Counted from the first letter of the stretch, positions 45,427-54,127 are shown. The stretch is 64,000 bases of DNA from Coleofasciculus sp. FACHB-T130 (GCF_014695375.1 NZ_JACJOG010000022.1:1-64000), one strand, 5' to 3'. Notes: generated from the sequence alone by a model not told the origin. A program made the numbers and translations.

Positions 45427-46470
45427 ATGACTCCCTCATTAGCATCTGCTCCGGCTAAAGTTCAGTCTCCTCACGTTGCAATCCGCAACTCATCAAAATC
45501 GAATGTTCATTCTCTGGCAGCACTGTGGGCACGAAAATACTATCGTGCAGTTACAGTGGACTATGATACCGAGCATCTAAGACAAAATGAATTTTTAAAA
45601 GAAGTAACGTCCAAGGAAGGTCGAGCTTGCACAGCGAACAAGCTAATGCAAAACCTGACTTTGGCGAGTGCTAGAGCCTGGACTAAGACAGAAACGCTGT
45701 TATCGGAAGAGATTCGGCGTCATGGCATCAACCCAGACTTAATCAATCCATTAGAAATTGCTGCCGATACTCGCTACTTATTTCAAAAAGTTTTGAATGG
45801 TTATGCTGAGCGAGCTACAGCACAACGGGTGTCAGTGATTGCAGGTAGTGACTTTGGGCAGGTACGCGACAAATACACTAACGTCGATCCCCGTGCCATC
45901 GGCTTTGTAAGTATGCAGTTTCATTACACAGGTCAGATGTTACTGGAGTGGCTTTCGCCGCCAGAGAAAGCGCTGTGGATGCCGTACTTAAAAATGATGG
46001 ACGATCATATGTATATGCCGCTACGAGCTGCCTACTCAGCAGCGGCTAACTATAATTATGATTCTCCAGTTTTAGCCGCAGTTCAGCATCTTCTACCGAT
46101 TAGTAGCAAAATTGCCGAAACGGTTTGTAATCAGGTTTGCCGCTTACATTCCAACCATCGCACTTACAGCGGATCTCTGAGCGAAGCAGTCGTCAGAACC
46201 GCTAGCATTCGCGATGCTGAGATGTTTCAGGTTTATCTGTGTTTATGCGTTTTGGAACATGATATCTGCTCCGTACAGCGAGAACTGTTTCCTTTATGCG
46301 TGATGTTATATCCTCGCTTAAATGTGAGCTGGAGATTGGTGCAAGATATGCTTCAGGCAATGGGTTGGGCAATGCACTCCCATCTGAGCGCTGATGATAT
46401 GGCAATCTTGTTACCTTATTTACGGACGATGACGGAAATGTTTTCTTTGGAAGTGTTTCAGGGCGGCTGA
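45427..46470 (+). CDS. uncharacterised cyanobacterial protein
   Basis: About 347 residues from ATG 45427 (MTPSLASAP); a non-ATG start 12 bases upstream is also in frame. Soluble, mainly helical, no signal peptide and no membrane segment. Notable parts: LAALWARKYYRAVTVDYDTE near 35, DPRAIGFVSMQFHYTGQML near 165 and HMYMPLRAAYSAAANYNYD near 200. Six cysteines lie in the second half (VCNQVCRLH, LCLCVLEHDIC). I do not recognise a named family. The composition and the length, plus the well-placed terminator hairpin after it, support a real gene. Confidence 0.7.
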   Translation: MTPSLASAPAKVQSPHVAIRNSSKSNVHSLAALWARKYYRAVTVDYDTEHLRQNEFLKEVTSKEGRACTANKLMQNLTLASARAWTKTETLLSEEIRRHGINPDLINPLEIAADTRYLFQKVLNGYAERATAQRVSVIAGSDFGQVRDKYTNVDPRAIGFVSMQFHYTGQMLLEWLSPPEKALWMPYLKMMDDHMYMPLRAAYSAAANYNYDSPVLAAVQHLLPISSKIAETVCNQVCRLHSNHRTYSGSLSEAVVRTASIRDAEMFQVYLCLCVLEHDICSVQRELFPLCVMLYPRLNVSWRLVQDMLQAMGWAMHSHLSADDMAILLPYLRTMTEMFSLEVFQGG

Positions 46471-46487
46471 GGTGATGAGTAATTAGT

Positions 46488-46516
46488 GAGTAGTCATTCT
46501 TAACGAATGACTACTC
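46488..46516. terminator. perfect 12-bp hairpin
   Basis: GAGTAGTCATTC (46488-46499) and GAATGACTACTC (46505-46516), 5-base loop, 18 bp after the stop of the preceding gene. It shares its AGTCATTC word with other intergenic hairpins here, so it may be both a repeat and a terminator. Confidence 0.6.
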
Positions 46517-46770
46517 ATAACCTTCTAAGCTTTCCGAAAAGCTTATGTATTACCGATAAGTTTCACAATCCTTTAGCTGCAACCCTACCAGATTTCAAGA
46601 GATGTGGGTCTTGCATAGATTGAAAAGCGATGAGGGAGAATATCGATACCCTTTCGCCTAAAGGTCGCCACAAATAAATTTTTGGAAGTGCCTACTGGCA
46701 GAGATGGAATAACCCTAAGGAGTTCACAATTTGGATTGCGAACTCGAAAATCTAAAACGCAGTTCCTTTA

Positions 46771-47481
46771 TCAATTCACTTCAACTGAGCGAATAGAGGC
46801 AGCGTCTTTAAATTGCTTTGTCTCAGACAATCCGCCCGATCCTGATTTTGAAGAATAAACTCCTATCAAGCTTGCATCATTAGCATTTCCAAGACGGAAG
46901 GAGATACTCTTAGCTGGTTGATTAGCAAACCGGACGTATTCTCTGCCTTCATTGTCAAGGTTGTAAGACAAGGTGGCGTCTCCGTAGGCTGCCTCTGCTT
47001 GTTTGAGAGAGGTTCCGGGACCGACTCCTTTTTCAGTTTTATAGTCGGAATTTTCGGTTACTAAAGCATCGATTTTGCCCGAATCAGCTAAGGGGTTCCC
47101 GGCTGGGTAGAGGATGTAATATTGCACCTTTCCATTTTGGCTGACAGCGATCGCATCAAAATCCACGATGTAAGGCGACTGCACCTTAAATTCAGCTTTT
47201 GAACCCAGCTCTTTTTTGAGTTCGCCTAAAGTCATTCCCAGCTTAGCCGGGCCAATCCCTGTGGCTGAAATTTTTTGGCTTTCAGAAATTGTTTCCGAAA
47301 CTGGGCTAGGGCTTGGAGATTCTGTAGCCGGGGTGGGACTAGGCGACCCTTGTACTGTCTGGGGTGTCGCTGTGCTGGTAGGTGAAACGGATGCTTGTGG
47401 AGTTGGCGGCGTCGCCGTGCTACAACCCACGAGTGTCATGAGCAAAAGCAAGGAACTAGAGAGAAAAAATCGAGCTTTCAC
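46771..47481 (-). CDS. lipoprotein with Ser/Thr/Pro linker, uncharacterised
   Basis: 236 residues. Signal peptide with lipobox LVGC (Cys20), then a Pro/Ser/Thr linker (residues 24-65, TPPTPQASVSPTSTATPQT) and a compact C-terminal domain from about 70 (IGPAKLGMTLGELKKELG). The motif KLGMTLGELKKELG followed by FDAIAV and a second GVGPGTSLKQAEAAYGDATL looks like two copies of a beta-alpha repeat of the sort seen in short periplasmic proteins that sense or hold small ligands. Function unknown; expected on the periplasmic side of a membrane. Confidence 0.75.
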   Translation of the reverse strand: MKARFFLSSSLLLLMTLVGCSTATPPTPQASVSPTSTATPQTVQGSPSPTPATESPSPSPVSETISESQKISATGIGPAKLGMTLGELKKELGSKAEFKVQSPYIVDFDAIAVSQNGKVQYYILYPAGNPLADSGKIDALVTENSDYKTEKGVGPGTSLKQAEAAYGDATLSYNLDNEGREYVRFANQPAKSISFRLGNANDASLIGVYSSKSGSGGLSETKQFKDAASIRSVEVN

Positions 47482-47608
47482 GGGCTAAACCTAACGCAAT
47501 TATGTATCGAGTCTGTTATTGAGATGAGGTAATGAGTAATTGTCATTTTTCCTTAGCCCTTGGTGCTTATGTTGCTACTAACTAAGAACTAAAGGCTAAT
47601 AACTAATT

Positions 47609-48493
47609 TTAGGGTTCATCTACTTCTTTCTCCTCAGTTAGAGCTTCAGCCGGAATTTCTAGCGCTAACTGATAGAGGTGGCGGCGGGAAAAAGAGGTGG
47701 CTTTTGCTAACTGGCGACTGGCTTGCGATCGCGAGATTCCTGCTTGCAGGAGATGTTGTAACTCGGCTTTTAGCGCCTCTTCCGACAGCATTGGCATCGT
47801 TAACTCGGCACCGGCAACGACGAGGGTAAATTCTCCTTGGGGTTCGCGGGTGGCATAGCGATCGCTTGCTTCCTGAATGCTTCCCCGCCAAAATTCCTCG
47901 TGCATCTTGGTTAACTCCCGCGCCAGTACAATTTGACGGGTGAGTCCCAATACAGCCCCTAAGTCTTGCAGCGTTTGTCGCAACCGATGAGGAGCTTCGT
48001 AAAATACAATCGTACGGCTTTCGCTTTGTAAAGCTTCCAAACGTTCTTGCCGTTCTTGACCTTTTGCGGGTAAAAAGCCTTCAAACACAAATTTGTCTGG
48101 GGGAAGTCCGGCGGCGCTTAAGGCAGTCGTGACGGCAGTACAACCGGGGATAGGAACGACGGAAATGGCTGCTTCGATACAAGCTTTCACCAGTTCGTAG
48201 CCCGGATCGGAGATTCCCGGCATTCCGGCATCGGTGACAAGCGCGATCGCTTTCCCGATTTTGAGTTGTTCCAACAACTCTGGAATCCGCTGCTGCTGGT
48301 TGTGTTCGTGGTAACTCCACTGGGGCGTTTTAATTTGAAAGTGCTGCAACAGCTTCCCCGTGTGGCGCGTATCCTCGGCTGCGATCGCGTCCACCGTTTG
48401 TAAAATTCGCACCGCCCGAAAGGTCATATCTTCCAGGTTGCCTATCGGTGTCCCGACGATGTAAAGTGTCCCCAATTTTGGCTCAGTTTGCAT
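47609..48493 (-). CDS. rsmI: 16S rRNA (cytidine1402-2'-O)-methyltransferase
   Basis: About 294 residues from ATG 48493; a TTG one codon upstream at 48496 is also possible. SAM-dependent tetrapyrrole-methylase fold that 2'-O-methylates C1402 in the ribosome decoding centre. Motifs: LYIVGTPIGNLEDMTFRAV, AIAAEDTRHTGKLLQHF near 35, LVTDAGMPGISDPGYELV near 86, and VFYEAPHRLRQTLQDLGAVL near 160. The C-terminal helical part (SQASRQLAKATSFSRRHLY) is typical. Located between a lipoprotein gene and a diguanylate-cyclase-type gene on the same strand. Confidence 0.94.
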   Translation of the reverse strand: MQTEPKLGTLYIVGTPIGNLEDMTFRAVRILQTVDAIAAEDTRHTGKLLQHFQIKTPQWSYHEHNQQQRIPELLEQLKIGKAIALVTDAGMPGISDPGYELVKACIEAAISVVPIPGCTAVTTALSAAGLPPDKFVFEGFLPAKGQERQERLEALQSESRTIVFYEAPHRLRQTLQDLGAVLGLTRQIVLARELTKMHEEFWRGSIQEASDRYATREPQGEFTLVVAGAELTMPMLSEEALKAELQHLLQAGISRSQASRQLAKATSFSRRHLYQLALEIPAEALTEEKEVDEP

Positions 48494-48497
48494 CAAA

Positions 48498-48565
48498 TCA
48501 ATTAAAAATTAACAAGTAAAATTTAAAAAGAACAATTTCCTTTTTAATTTTACATTTTTAATTGA
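48498..48565. repeat. AT-rich nested hairpin, copy A
   Basis: Outer arms TCAATTAAAAAT (48498-48509) and ATTTTTAATTGA (48554-48565); inner arms GTAAAATTTAAAAAG and CTTTTTAATTTTAC with one base difference. It shares the layout and the words of the element at 53603-53667. The stop codon of the GGDEF/EAL gene lies in its right arm, so it also acts as a candidate terminator. Confidence 0.6.
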
Positions 48566-50966
48566 ATTCTAGTGGCTGGGGTTTGGCAATGACATAACCT
48601 TGTGCATAATCTATTCCTAAAAATTTTACCTTCTCTAAAATCGAGTCATTCGTGACAAACTCAGCAATTGTTTTCAGACCCATGACGTGCCCAACCCGGT
48701 TAATCGCTTCCACCAGTGCAAAATGAATTGGGTCATCGGCAATATCTTTGACAAAACTTCCATCAATTTTTAAGTAATCTAGCGGCAGATATTTGAGATA
48801 AGCAAACGAGGACATCCCGCTGCCAAAATCATCTAAAGCAAAACGACAACCTAAAGCTTTAACTTCCTTAATTAACCCTGATGCTTTACTCAAATTTGCA
48901 ATTGCAACACTTTCAGTAATCTCAAAGCAGATCATCTGTGGGGGGATTTTATAGACGAAAAACTGCTCTTTAAGGAATTCTATAAACTGGTCGTCGTTAA
49001 CGGTAGCACCAGAGAGATTGATAGTATACAGGGGAAAAGATGAAGGAGGAAGGATGTAGGGTGTTAGTGGAGGCGAAGTGGCAACATTGCTAGCACCAGC
49101 AGCGAAGGAGTTACGAATCCTTCCTGTAGGGTAAGATGCAAAATTCTGAAATTGAGGTTCTAAATTCTGAATTTCTGATTGGTGAAGCATCGCCAAGAAG
49201 GTACGGATCACCCAGCGGTCTATTGCAGGCATTAGGTTGTATCGCTCGGCGGCGGGGAGAAACGCCATCGGCGGGATCAACTCGCCTTTGTCATCCACGA
49301 AACGCAGCAGAACTTCGTAATGTTCGCCAGTGGTTAGTTCGGCATTCAAAGGCGCAATCGGTTGGTAGTACAAGCAGAATTGATTCTTGGCTGGTAATGT
49401 ATTTTCAGGAGTAGCCAAAAGCTGCACAGACCCGCTTTGCGCGATCGCTTGATTCAATCGGTTCAACCATTGCACTTCATTGTGCTGCTGCGCCAGTTTT
49501 TGAGCGTCAGCTTGGTAAACATACACGCGATTTCGTCCCCGATTTTTAGCTTCATAGCAAGCTGCATCAGCAGCACTAACAACGCCTGACAAAGTGGAAC
49601 AATTGGCGTCAAATGTCACGACACCAATACTGACACCGACTGTAAAAGTTTTATCCTGCCACGCAAATCGAAACTCCTGAATGGTTTCTAGGAGCGAATG
49701 AGCAACTCGCAGTGCTTCATCTGTGGGACATTGGTACAGCAACACAGCGAATTCATCACCGCCTAATCGTGCCAGAACATCAGTTCTACGCACTCTGCTT
49801 TGTAACAAACTACTGATTTGACGCAATAATTCATCGCCAGCAACATGACCGCAAGTATCGTTAACAATCTTGAACCGATCGAGATCCAGATAGCAAAGCG
49901 TGTGTTCTTGGTTTTGCATTCTGGTATTTGACACCGCTTCCTGCAAACGTTGCTCAAATTCGTAACGGTTGGAGATTCCCGTCAGTGGATCGTGGTTTGC
50001 TTGCCAGGAAAGCTTTTCGTTAACTTTGGTGAGTTCGGCAGTTCGTTCTCCCACCACTTTTTCTAGATGTTCTTGGTACTGTTTGAGTGCTGCCTCTGCT
50101 TTCTTGCGGGCAGTGATATCTTCCACCAGGCGAATGCCAAATTGCGGTTTGCCCTCAGCGTCACGTACCTGGGAAACAGTGATGTTGCACCACAACATCT
50201 GCCCATTTTTTCCCAGGTAACGCTGCTCCATTTGATAGCAATCGCGACCCCAAATCAGATGTCCATCCTTTCCCAGATAACGCTTCGCCATCTGAGAATA
50301 GTCATATTTTCCGGCGAGTAAGTTAATGTAACGATCCCAACCCACTTCGTTCGGAGTGGTATCTTCTTGAATATATCCTGCTGGCAAATTATCCTCTTTG
50401 CAACCCAGCATCCGTTGGAGTGCCGGATTCGTTGTCACGACATGACCTTCCATGTCTACGATCGCGATTCCCATGCCTGCTCCCTCAAAAATTGAGCGAA
50501 AGCGAGCTTCGCTATGCCGCAATGCTGCTTCTGCTTGCTGGCGTTCGATGACTTCCTGACTGAGTTTTTGGTTCGTTGCTTCTAGTTGTGCCTGACTGGG
50601 AATTGCCAGTGCTTTGGGAATCAAACGAATCAGTTCGACAGCTGTGTAACCGGAAATGATAGCGGTAATCACTTTGACGGCACCCGAAAGCCAATAAGCT
50701 GGATGCCAGAGCGTCCAGATTTCCATCAGGTGGGTCGTGCCACAGGAAACAATGAAAGCTCCAAACAGGAAAAATATCCTTCGGAAGGGCAAATCCTGTC
50801 GTTGGTGGATGAAATAGAGCAAGGCGAGGGAAATCGAGTAATAGGCGATCGCAATCAACGCATCTGCCACGATATGCAGCGAGACTAACCCTGGTTGCCA
50901 GAGATAGCCGCGCCCGTGGGGAATAAACCAATTTGGAGAGATTAAATTTTTTAAAAATTGCAGCAT
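48558..50966 (-). CDS. ethylene-binding-domain PAS-GGDEF-EAL protein
   Basis: 802 residues. The N-terminus (about 28-120) is the three-helix copper-binding domain of ethylene receptors: VADALIAIAYYSISLALLYF aligns with the ETR1 helix 1, and FGAFIVSCGTTHLMEIW with helix 2. The ligands Cys75 and His79 are kept, as are Asp35 and Tyr42; the Pro after Ile45 is Ser46. A PAS domain follows (about 150-286). The GGDEF domain (about 320-485) has intact LGGDEF at 401-406 and the EAL domain (about 545-795) has EVLLR, FEITES, DDFGSG and YLKIDG. Both cyclase and phosphodiesterase sites look intact. Predicted role: senses ethylene or a related signal through copper and sets c-di-GMP. Oddities are reported under findings. 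Confidence 0.88.
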   Translation of the reverse strand: MLQFLKNLISPNWFIPHGRGYLWQPGLVSLHIVADALIAIAYYSISLALLYFIHQRQDLPFRRIFFLFGAFIVSCGTTHLMEIWTLWHPAYWLSGAVKVITAIISGYTAVELIRLIPKALAIPSQAQLEATNQKLSQEVIERQQAEAALRHSEARFRSIFEGAGMGIAIVDMEGHVVTTNPALQRMLGCKEDNLPAGYIQEDTTPNEVGWDRYINLLAGKYDYSQMAKRYLGKDGHLIWGRDCYQMEQRYLGKNGQMLWCNITVSQVRDAEGKPQFGIRLVEDITARKKAEAALKQYQEHLEKVVGERTAELTKVNEKLSWQANHDPLTGISNRYEFEQRLQEAVSNTRMQNQEHTLCYLDLDRFKIVNDTCGHVAGDELLRQISSLLQSRVRRTDVLARLGGDEFAVLLYQCPTDEALRVAHSLLETIQEFRFAWQDKTFTVGVSIGVVTFDANCSTLSGVVSAADAACYEAKNRGRNRVYVYQADAQKLAQQHNEVQWLNRLNQAIAQSGSVQLLATPENTLPAKNQFCLYYQPIAPLNAELTTGEHYEVLLRFVDDKGELIPPMAFLPAAERYNLMPAIDRWVIRTFLAMLHQSEIQNLEPQFQNFASYPTGRIRNSFAAGASNVATSPPLTPYILPPSSFPLYTINLSGATVNDDQFIEFLKEQFFVYKIPPQMICFEITESVAIANLSKASGLIKEVKALGCRFALDDFGSGMSSFAYLKYLPLDYLKIDGSFVKDIADDPIHFALVEAINRVGHVMGLKTIAEFVTNDSILEKVKFLGIDYAQGYVIAKPQPLEFN

Positions 50967-51207
50967 TAGTCGTGAATCCTTAAGGATTAGCGGTAGGTTT
51001 GATTAATCTGCAAGGATGTTCAACAAAGGTTCCCGCTACTTTTAGGATGCCCAAAAAATTTGCTGCATTTCACAATTAATTGGCTTTCTAGATAAACTTT
51101 TGAGTTAATTTTTATGTGTTAATCGTTGTCGGTAATAATTTTAGCAACTAGCATTTAACCCACTTGTCCGTAGAGAATTGGGTCAGTCGGAACAGGAAAA
51201 ATAATCA

Positions 51208-52080
51208 ATGGCTTTTCAGGGGCTTTTTGTAGGATTAGTTACCTTAGACCTGGTGTATTTAACGACGGGTCTACCCGAACAAAATCAGAAAATTGTTGCA
51301 TCTGACTATACGGTAGCGGCAGGAGGCCCTGCGACCAATGCAGCCGTGACTTTTAGTTATTTGGGCAATCGAGCAAGCCTTTTGGGTATAGTTGGTATTC
51401 ATCCAATTAATTGCCTGATCCGGACTGATTTGGACAGTCACTCAGTGACGCTGATAGACCTGTCACCTAGCCAATCTGAACCTCCGCCGATTTCTTCTAT
51501 TATCACGACTCAGGCAACAGGCGATCGCGCGGCGATCTCGATCAATGCGACGAAAACACAAGTTAGCGGTGAATGTCTGCCCCTCAATATTTTACAGGAA
51601 ATTGATATTGTACTCATTGATGGGCACCAAATGGCAGTTGGGGAGAAAATTGCCCGATTAGCTAAAGAAAATCAGATCCCTGTTGTCATAGATGGCGGCA
51701 GTTGGAAGCCTGGATTTGAAAGAATATTGCCCTTTGTAGATTACGCCATTTGTTCGGAAAATTTTCATCCCCCAAGTTGCGATCGCGCACAGCAGGAAGT
51801 TCTTTCTTATCTATCCGCACTAGGGATTCCTCACATCGCTATCACTGGCGGAGAGAAACCTATCCAATATCTTTCGCAGGGTACAAGCGGATCGATAGAA
51901 GTTCCCCAAATAAATCCCGTTGATACGATGGGTGCTGGGGACATTTTTCACGGTGCCTTTTGTAACTATATCCTACGGAAAAGTTTTGCCGATGCGATCG
52001 CATCGGCGGCGAAAATTGCCTCTCATTCCTGTCAATTTTTTGGCACTCGTCGATGGATGCAGAAAACAGCACCAAAGTAA
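51208..52080 (+). CDS. PfkB-family sugar kinase
   Basis: 290 residues. PfkB fold: FVGLVTLDLVYLTTGLPEQN at the N-terminus, VAAGGPATNAAVTFSYLGNR near 42 and the catalytic TMGAGDIFHGAFCNYI near 247. It resembles ribokinase-like and sulfofructose-kinase-like members, but the sugar is not identifiable. It begins with ATG at 51208, with an AGGAAA site at 51193. A small membrane gene and cysQ follow on the same strand with gaps of 84 and 1 bp, but the first gap may be large enough for a separate promoter. Confidence 0.83.
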   Translation: MAFQGLFVGLVTLDLVYLTTGLPEQNQKIVASDYTVAAGGPATNAAVTFSYLGNRASLLGIVGIHPINCLIRTDLDSHSVTLIDLSPSQSEPPPISSIITTQATGDRAAISINATKTQVSGECLPLNILQEIDIVLIDGHQMAVGEKIARLAKENQIPVVIDGGSWKPGFERILPFVDYAICSENFHPPSCDRAQQEVLSYLSALGIPHIAITGGEKPIQYLSQGTSGSIEVPQINPVDTMGAGDIFHGAFCNYILRKSFADAIASAAKIASHSCQFFGTRRWMQKTAPK

Positions 52081-52163
52081 TCAGAATTAACCAATCTTAA
52101 ACTTGGGAGAGGGAACCGGCAGCATATAATAAATCAACTGGCTTAAGACAGAAATTCTCAGAA

Positions 52164-52634
52164 ATGGAAAGCACTTATCAAAAAAGCGGTTTGACCCGCA
52201 GACAACATCTTTGGATTGCTGGTAGCCTTTGGACGCTAGTCGGATTAGGGCTTTTTAGCATGGGGTTGGTATTCTGGTTTAAATTCCCTTATTTGGGATT
52301 GTTAGACGGACAACATTTGGGGTGGGGTGCAGCAGCTTTTAGTCTTGGTCTAATTAAAGGGAAACTGATTCTCGATCGCACTGCAAATCGCGTAATTAAT
52401 AGGGTAGAAACACTACAGGAACCAAACCCGTTCAAGAGCATTTTCCAAATGTTTGGAGTCAAAACCATTGCTTTAATTGTGGCAATGATGAGCATTGGTA
52501 TCGGATTGCGACGTGCGGGTGTTAGCTTTGAAGTGAGGGGTTTAATTTACATAGCGGTTGGCGCTGCCCTGCTGTGGAGTTGTCGCCGCTACTGGATAGC
52601 CTCCACCCAAGTGCCGACAGCCGAGGAAGCTTAA
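52164..52634 (+). CDS. membrane protein with four helices, uncharacterised
   Basis: 156 residues with hydrophobic segments at about 15-37 (LWIAGSLWTLVGLGLFSMGL), 48-66 (LGWGAAAFSLGLIKGKL), 98-114 (IALIVAMMSIGIGLRRAG) and 125-142. A QEPNPFKS segment lies between. No known family is recognised. Its stop is 1 bp before the cysQ start, so both are translated from one transcript. Confidence 0.68.
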   Translation: MESTYQKSGLTRRQHLWIAGSLWTLVGLGLFSMGLVFWFKFPYLGLLDGQHLGWGAAAFSLGLIKGKLILDRTANRVINRVETLQEPNPFKSIFQMFGVKTIALIVAMMSIGIGLRRAGVSFEVRGLIYIAVGAALLWSCRRYWIASTQVPTAEEA

Positions 52635-52635
52635 A

Positions 52636-53529
52636 GTGACAGTATTAAAATCGTTGGGCGAAAACCGATATGAGGGGCTAGAAGAAATTGTCGCGATCGC
52701 TCGAAGTGTAGGTTGGGGTGCCGCCGATATCCTCCAGTCTTACTATCGCGGCGATCGTAGCACCGATGATTTGGAAGTTGAAAACAAAAAAGATGGCCCA
52801 GTCACGGCAGCAGATGTCGCCGTCAACGAATACATCCTCTATAACTTGCAGGCGTCTCTCAACAACCCAGATTTCGGATATTTAAGCGAAGAAACTTATA
52901 AATCTCAGACACCAGCAGTAGAGCAACCTTGGGTTTGGATCGTTGACCCCCTCGATGGAACGCGAGACTTTATCGATCGGACGGGTGAATTTGCAATTCA
53001 TATTGCCTTAACGCACCAAGGGCGTCCCATTCTGGCAGTGGTCGCGTTGCCAGAGGCAGGAAAATTGTATTACGCAACCAAAGGCGGCGGCACCTATATG
53101 GAAACTCGTGAAGGTCAACCCAAGCCAGTTCGCGTATCGGAACGCAACGCCCTTGAGGAACTCACCTTAGTCGTTAGCCGCACCCATCGAGATGAGCGCT
53201 TCAATCAGCTAGTGCAACACCTGCCGTTTAAAAATAAACACTATGTCGGCAGTGTCGGCTGCAAAATTGCCACCATCATCGACCACCAAGCAGACGTTTA
53301 TATCTCTCTGTCTGGTAAATCTGCTCCCAAAGATTGGGATATGGCGGCTCCAGAGCTGATTTTGACGGAAGCAGGCGGACAATTCACCCACGCTGATGGC
53401 ACTCCCCCCAAGTACAACCAGGGGGATGTGAATCAATGGGGTTGTCTGATTGGGAGTAATGGTCACTGTCACGACACGCTTTGCGCCCAAGCCTCAGAAA
53501 TTCTGGCTCAATTGGACGCGCCCGCTTAG
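52636..53529 (+). CDS. cysQ: 3'(2'),5'-bisphosphate nucleotidase, CysQ-like
   Basis: 297 residues starting with GTG at 52636. Inositol monophosphatase superfamily: the metal-binding LSEETYK loop near 90, VDPLDGTRDFIDRTGEFAI near 108 (DPxDGT motif), and DWDMAAPELILTEAGGQFT near 235 (WDxAA motif). CysQ removes the 3'-phosphate from PAP made in sulfate assimilation. It acts in the cytoplasm with magnesium. IMPase-type activity is a less likely alternative. Cotranscribed with the small membrane gene before it. Confidence 0.9.
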   Translation: MTVLKSLGENRYEGLEEIVAIARSVGWGAADILQSYYRGDRSTDDLEVENKKDGPVTAADVAVNEYILYNLQASLNNPDFGYLSEETYKSQTPAVEQPWVWIVDPLDGTRDFIDRTGEFAIHIALTHQGRPILAVVALPEAGKLYYATKGGGTYMETREGQPKPVRVSERNALEELTLVVSRTHRDERFNQLVQHLPFKNKHYVGSVGCKIATIIDHQADVYISLSGKSAPKDWDMAAPELILTEAGGQFTHADGTPPKYNQGDVNQWGCLIGSNGHCHDTLCAQASEILAQLDAPA

Positions 53530-53602
53530 GTTGCACCGTGCGATCGCGCGTAAAACACGATCGCGTTTCCCACCAGTAAAACCATGAATATTTCTTAGCA
53601 CC

Positions 53603-53667
53603 ATCATCAATTAAAAATTAGAAATTAAAAATGCCAAGTTTTTAATTTTGCATTTTTAATTGATGAT
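53603..53667. repeat. AT-rich nested hairpin, copy B
   Basis: Perfect 16-base outer arms (ATCATCAATTAAAAAT at 53603-53618; reverse complement at 53652-53667) and perfect 10-base inner arms (AAATTAAAAA at 53622-53631; TTTTTAATTT at 53639-53648). It lies between convergent cysQ and the Nif11 gene. It is the same family as 48498-48565. Confidence 0.7.
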
Positions 53668-53695
53668 TGAGTAGTTTTACTAAGAATCAATCAGA

Positions 53696-53929
53696 TTACC
53701 TAGGAGTTAGGTGTCTCCGGGGACCAATACCTGGATTGATAACGGCTGCCAACTCCTCCTCAGATAAATTCTCGATTTCATTATTCAGTTCTTGAACCGT
53801 GAAGTCATAGCCACGTTCACGGGCAATCTGGATGAAGGTTTCTGGGTTAGTGGTTGCTTTGAGTCTTGCTTGTAATGCTTGATCTTCTTTAACTGCTTTG
53901 AACAAACTGGCAGCGCTTTCCTGTGCCAT
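53696..53929 (-). CDS. Nif11-family peptide natural-product precursor
   Basis: 77 residues. The leader (ESAASLFKAVKEDQALQARL, then FIQIARERGYDFTVQELNNE) is the Nif11 nitrogen-fixation-11-type leader used by RiPP precursors. The normal GG cleavage site after the EELAAV region is replaced by INPGIG, and only 11-12 residues follow (PRRHLTPR), with no Cys, Ser-rich or lanthionine-forming core. No modifying enzyme or exporter is present nearby. It may be an orphan precursor processed by enzymes elsewhere, or a Nif11 protein with another job. Confidence 0.75.
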   Translation of the reverse strand: MAQESAASLFKAVKEDQALQARLKATTNPETFIQIARERGYDFTVQELNNEIENLSEEELAAVINPGIGPRRHLTPR

Positions 53930-54127
53930 GACAATACATCTCCATTAAATATGTGTGATTTAAATGCGTGATTCCGATGCACTAAAGATATTAAGATAGT
54001 GCATCGAGTCGGCATCACAGCTGAGGTGAAACAAGTCTCTACCCCACATGTCATGTCGGCTGAACCTAGTTACCTTTTAGGATAAAGATTTCTGTGATAC
54101 AAGTCACAAAATATTGACAAAAATTAA

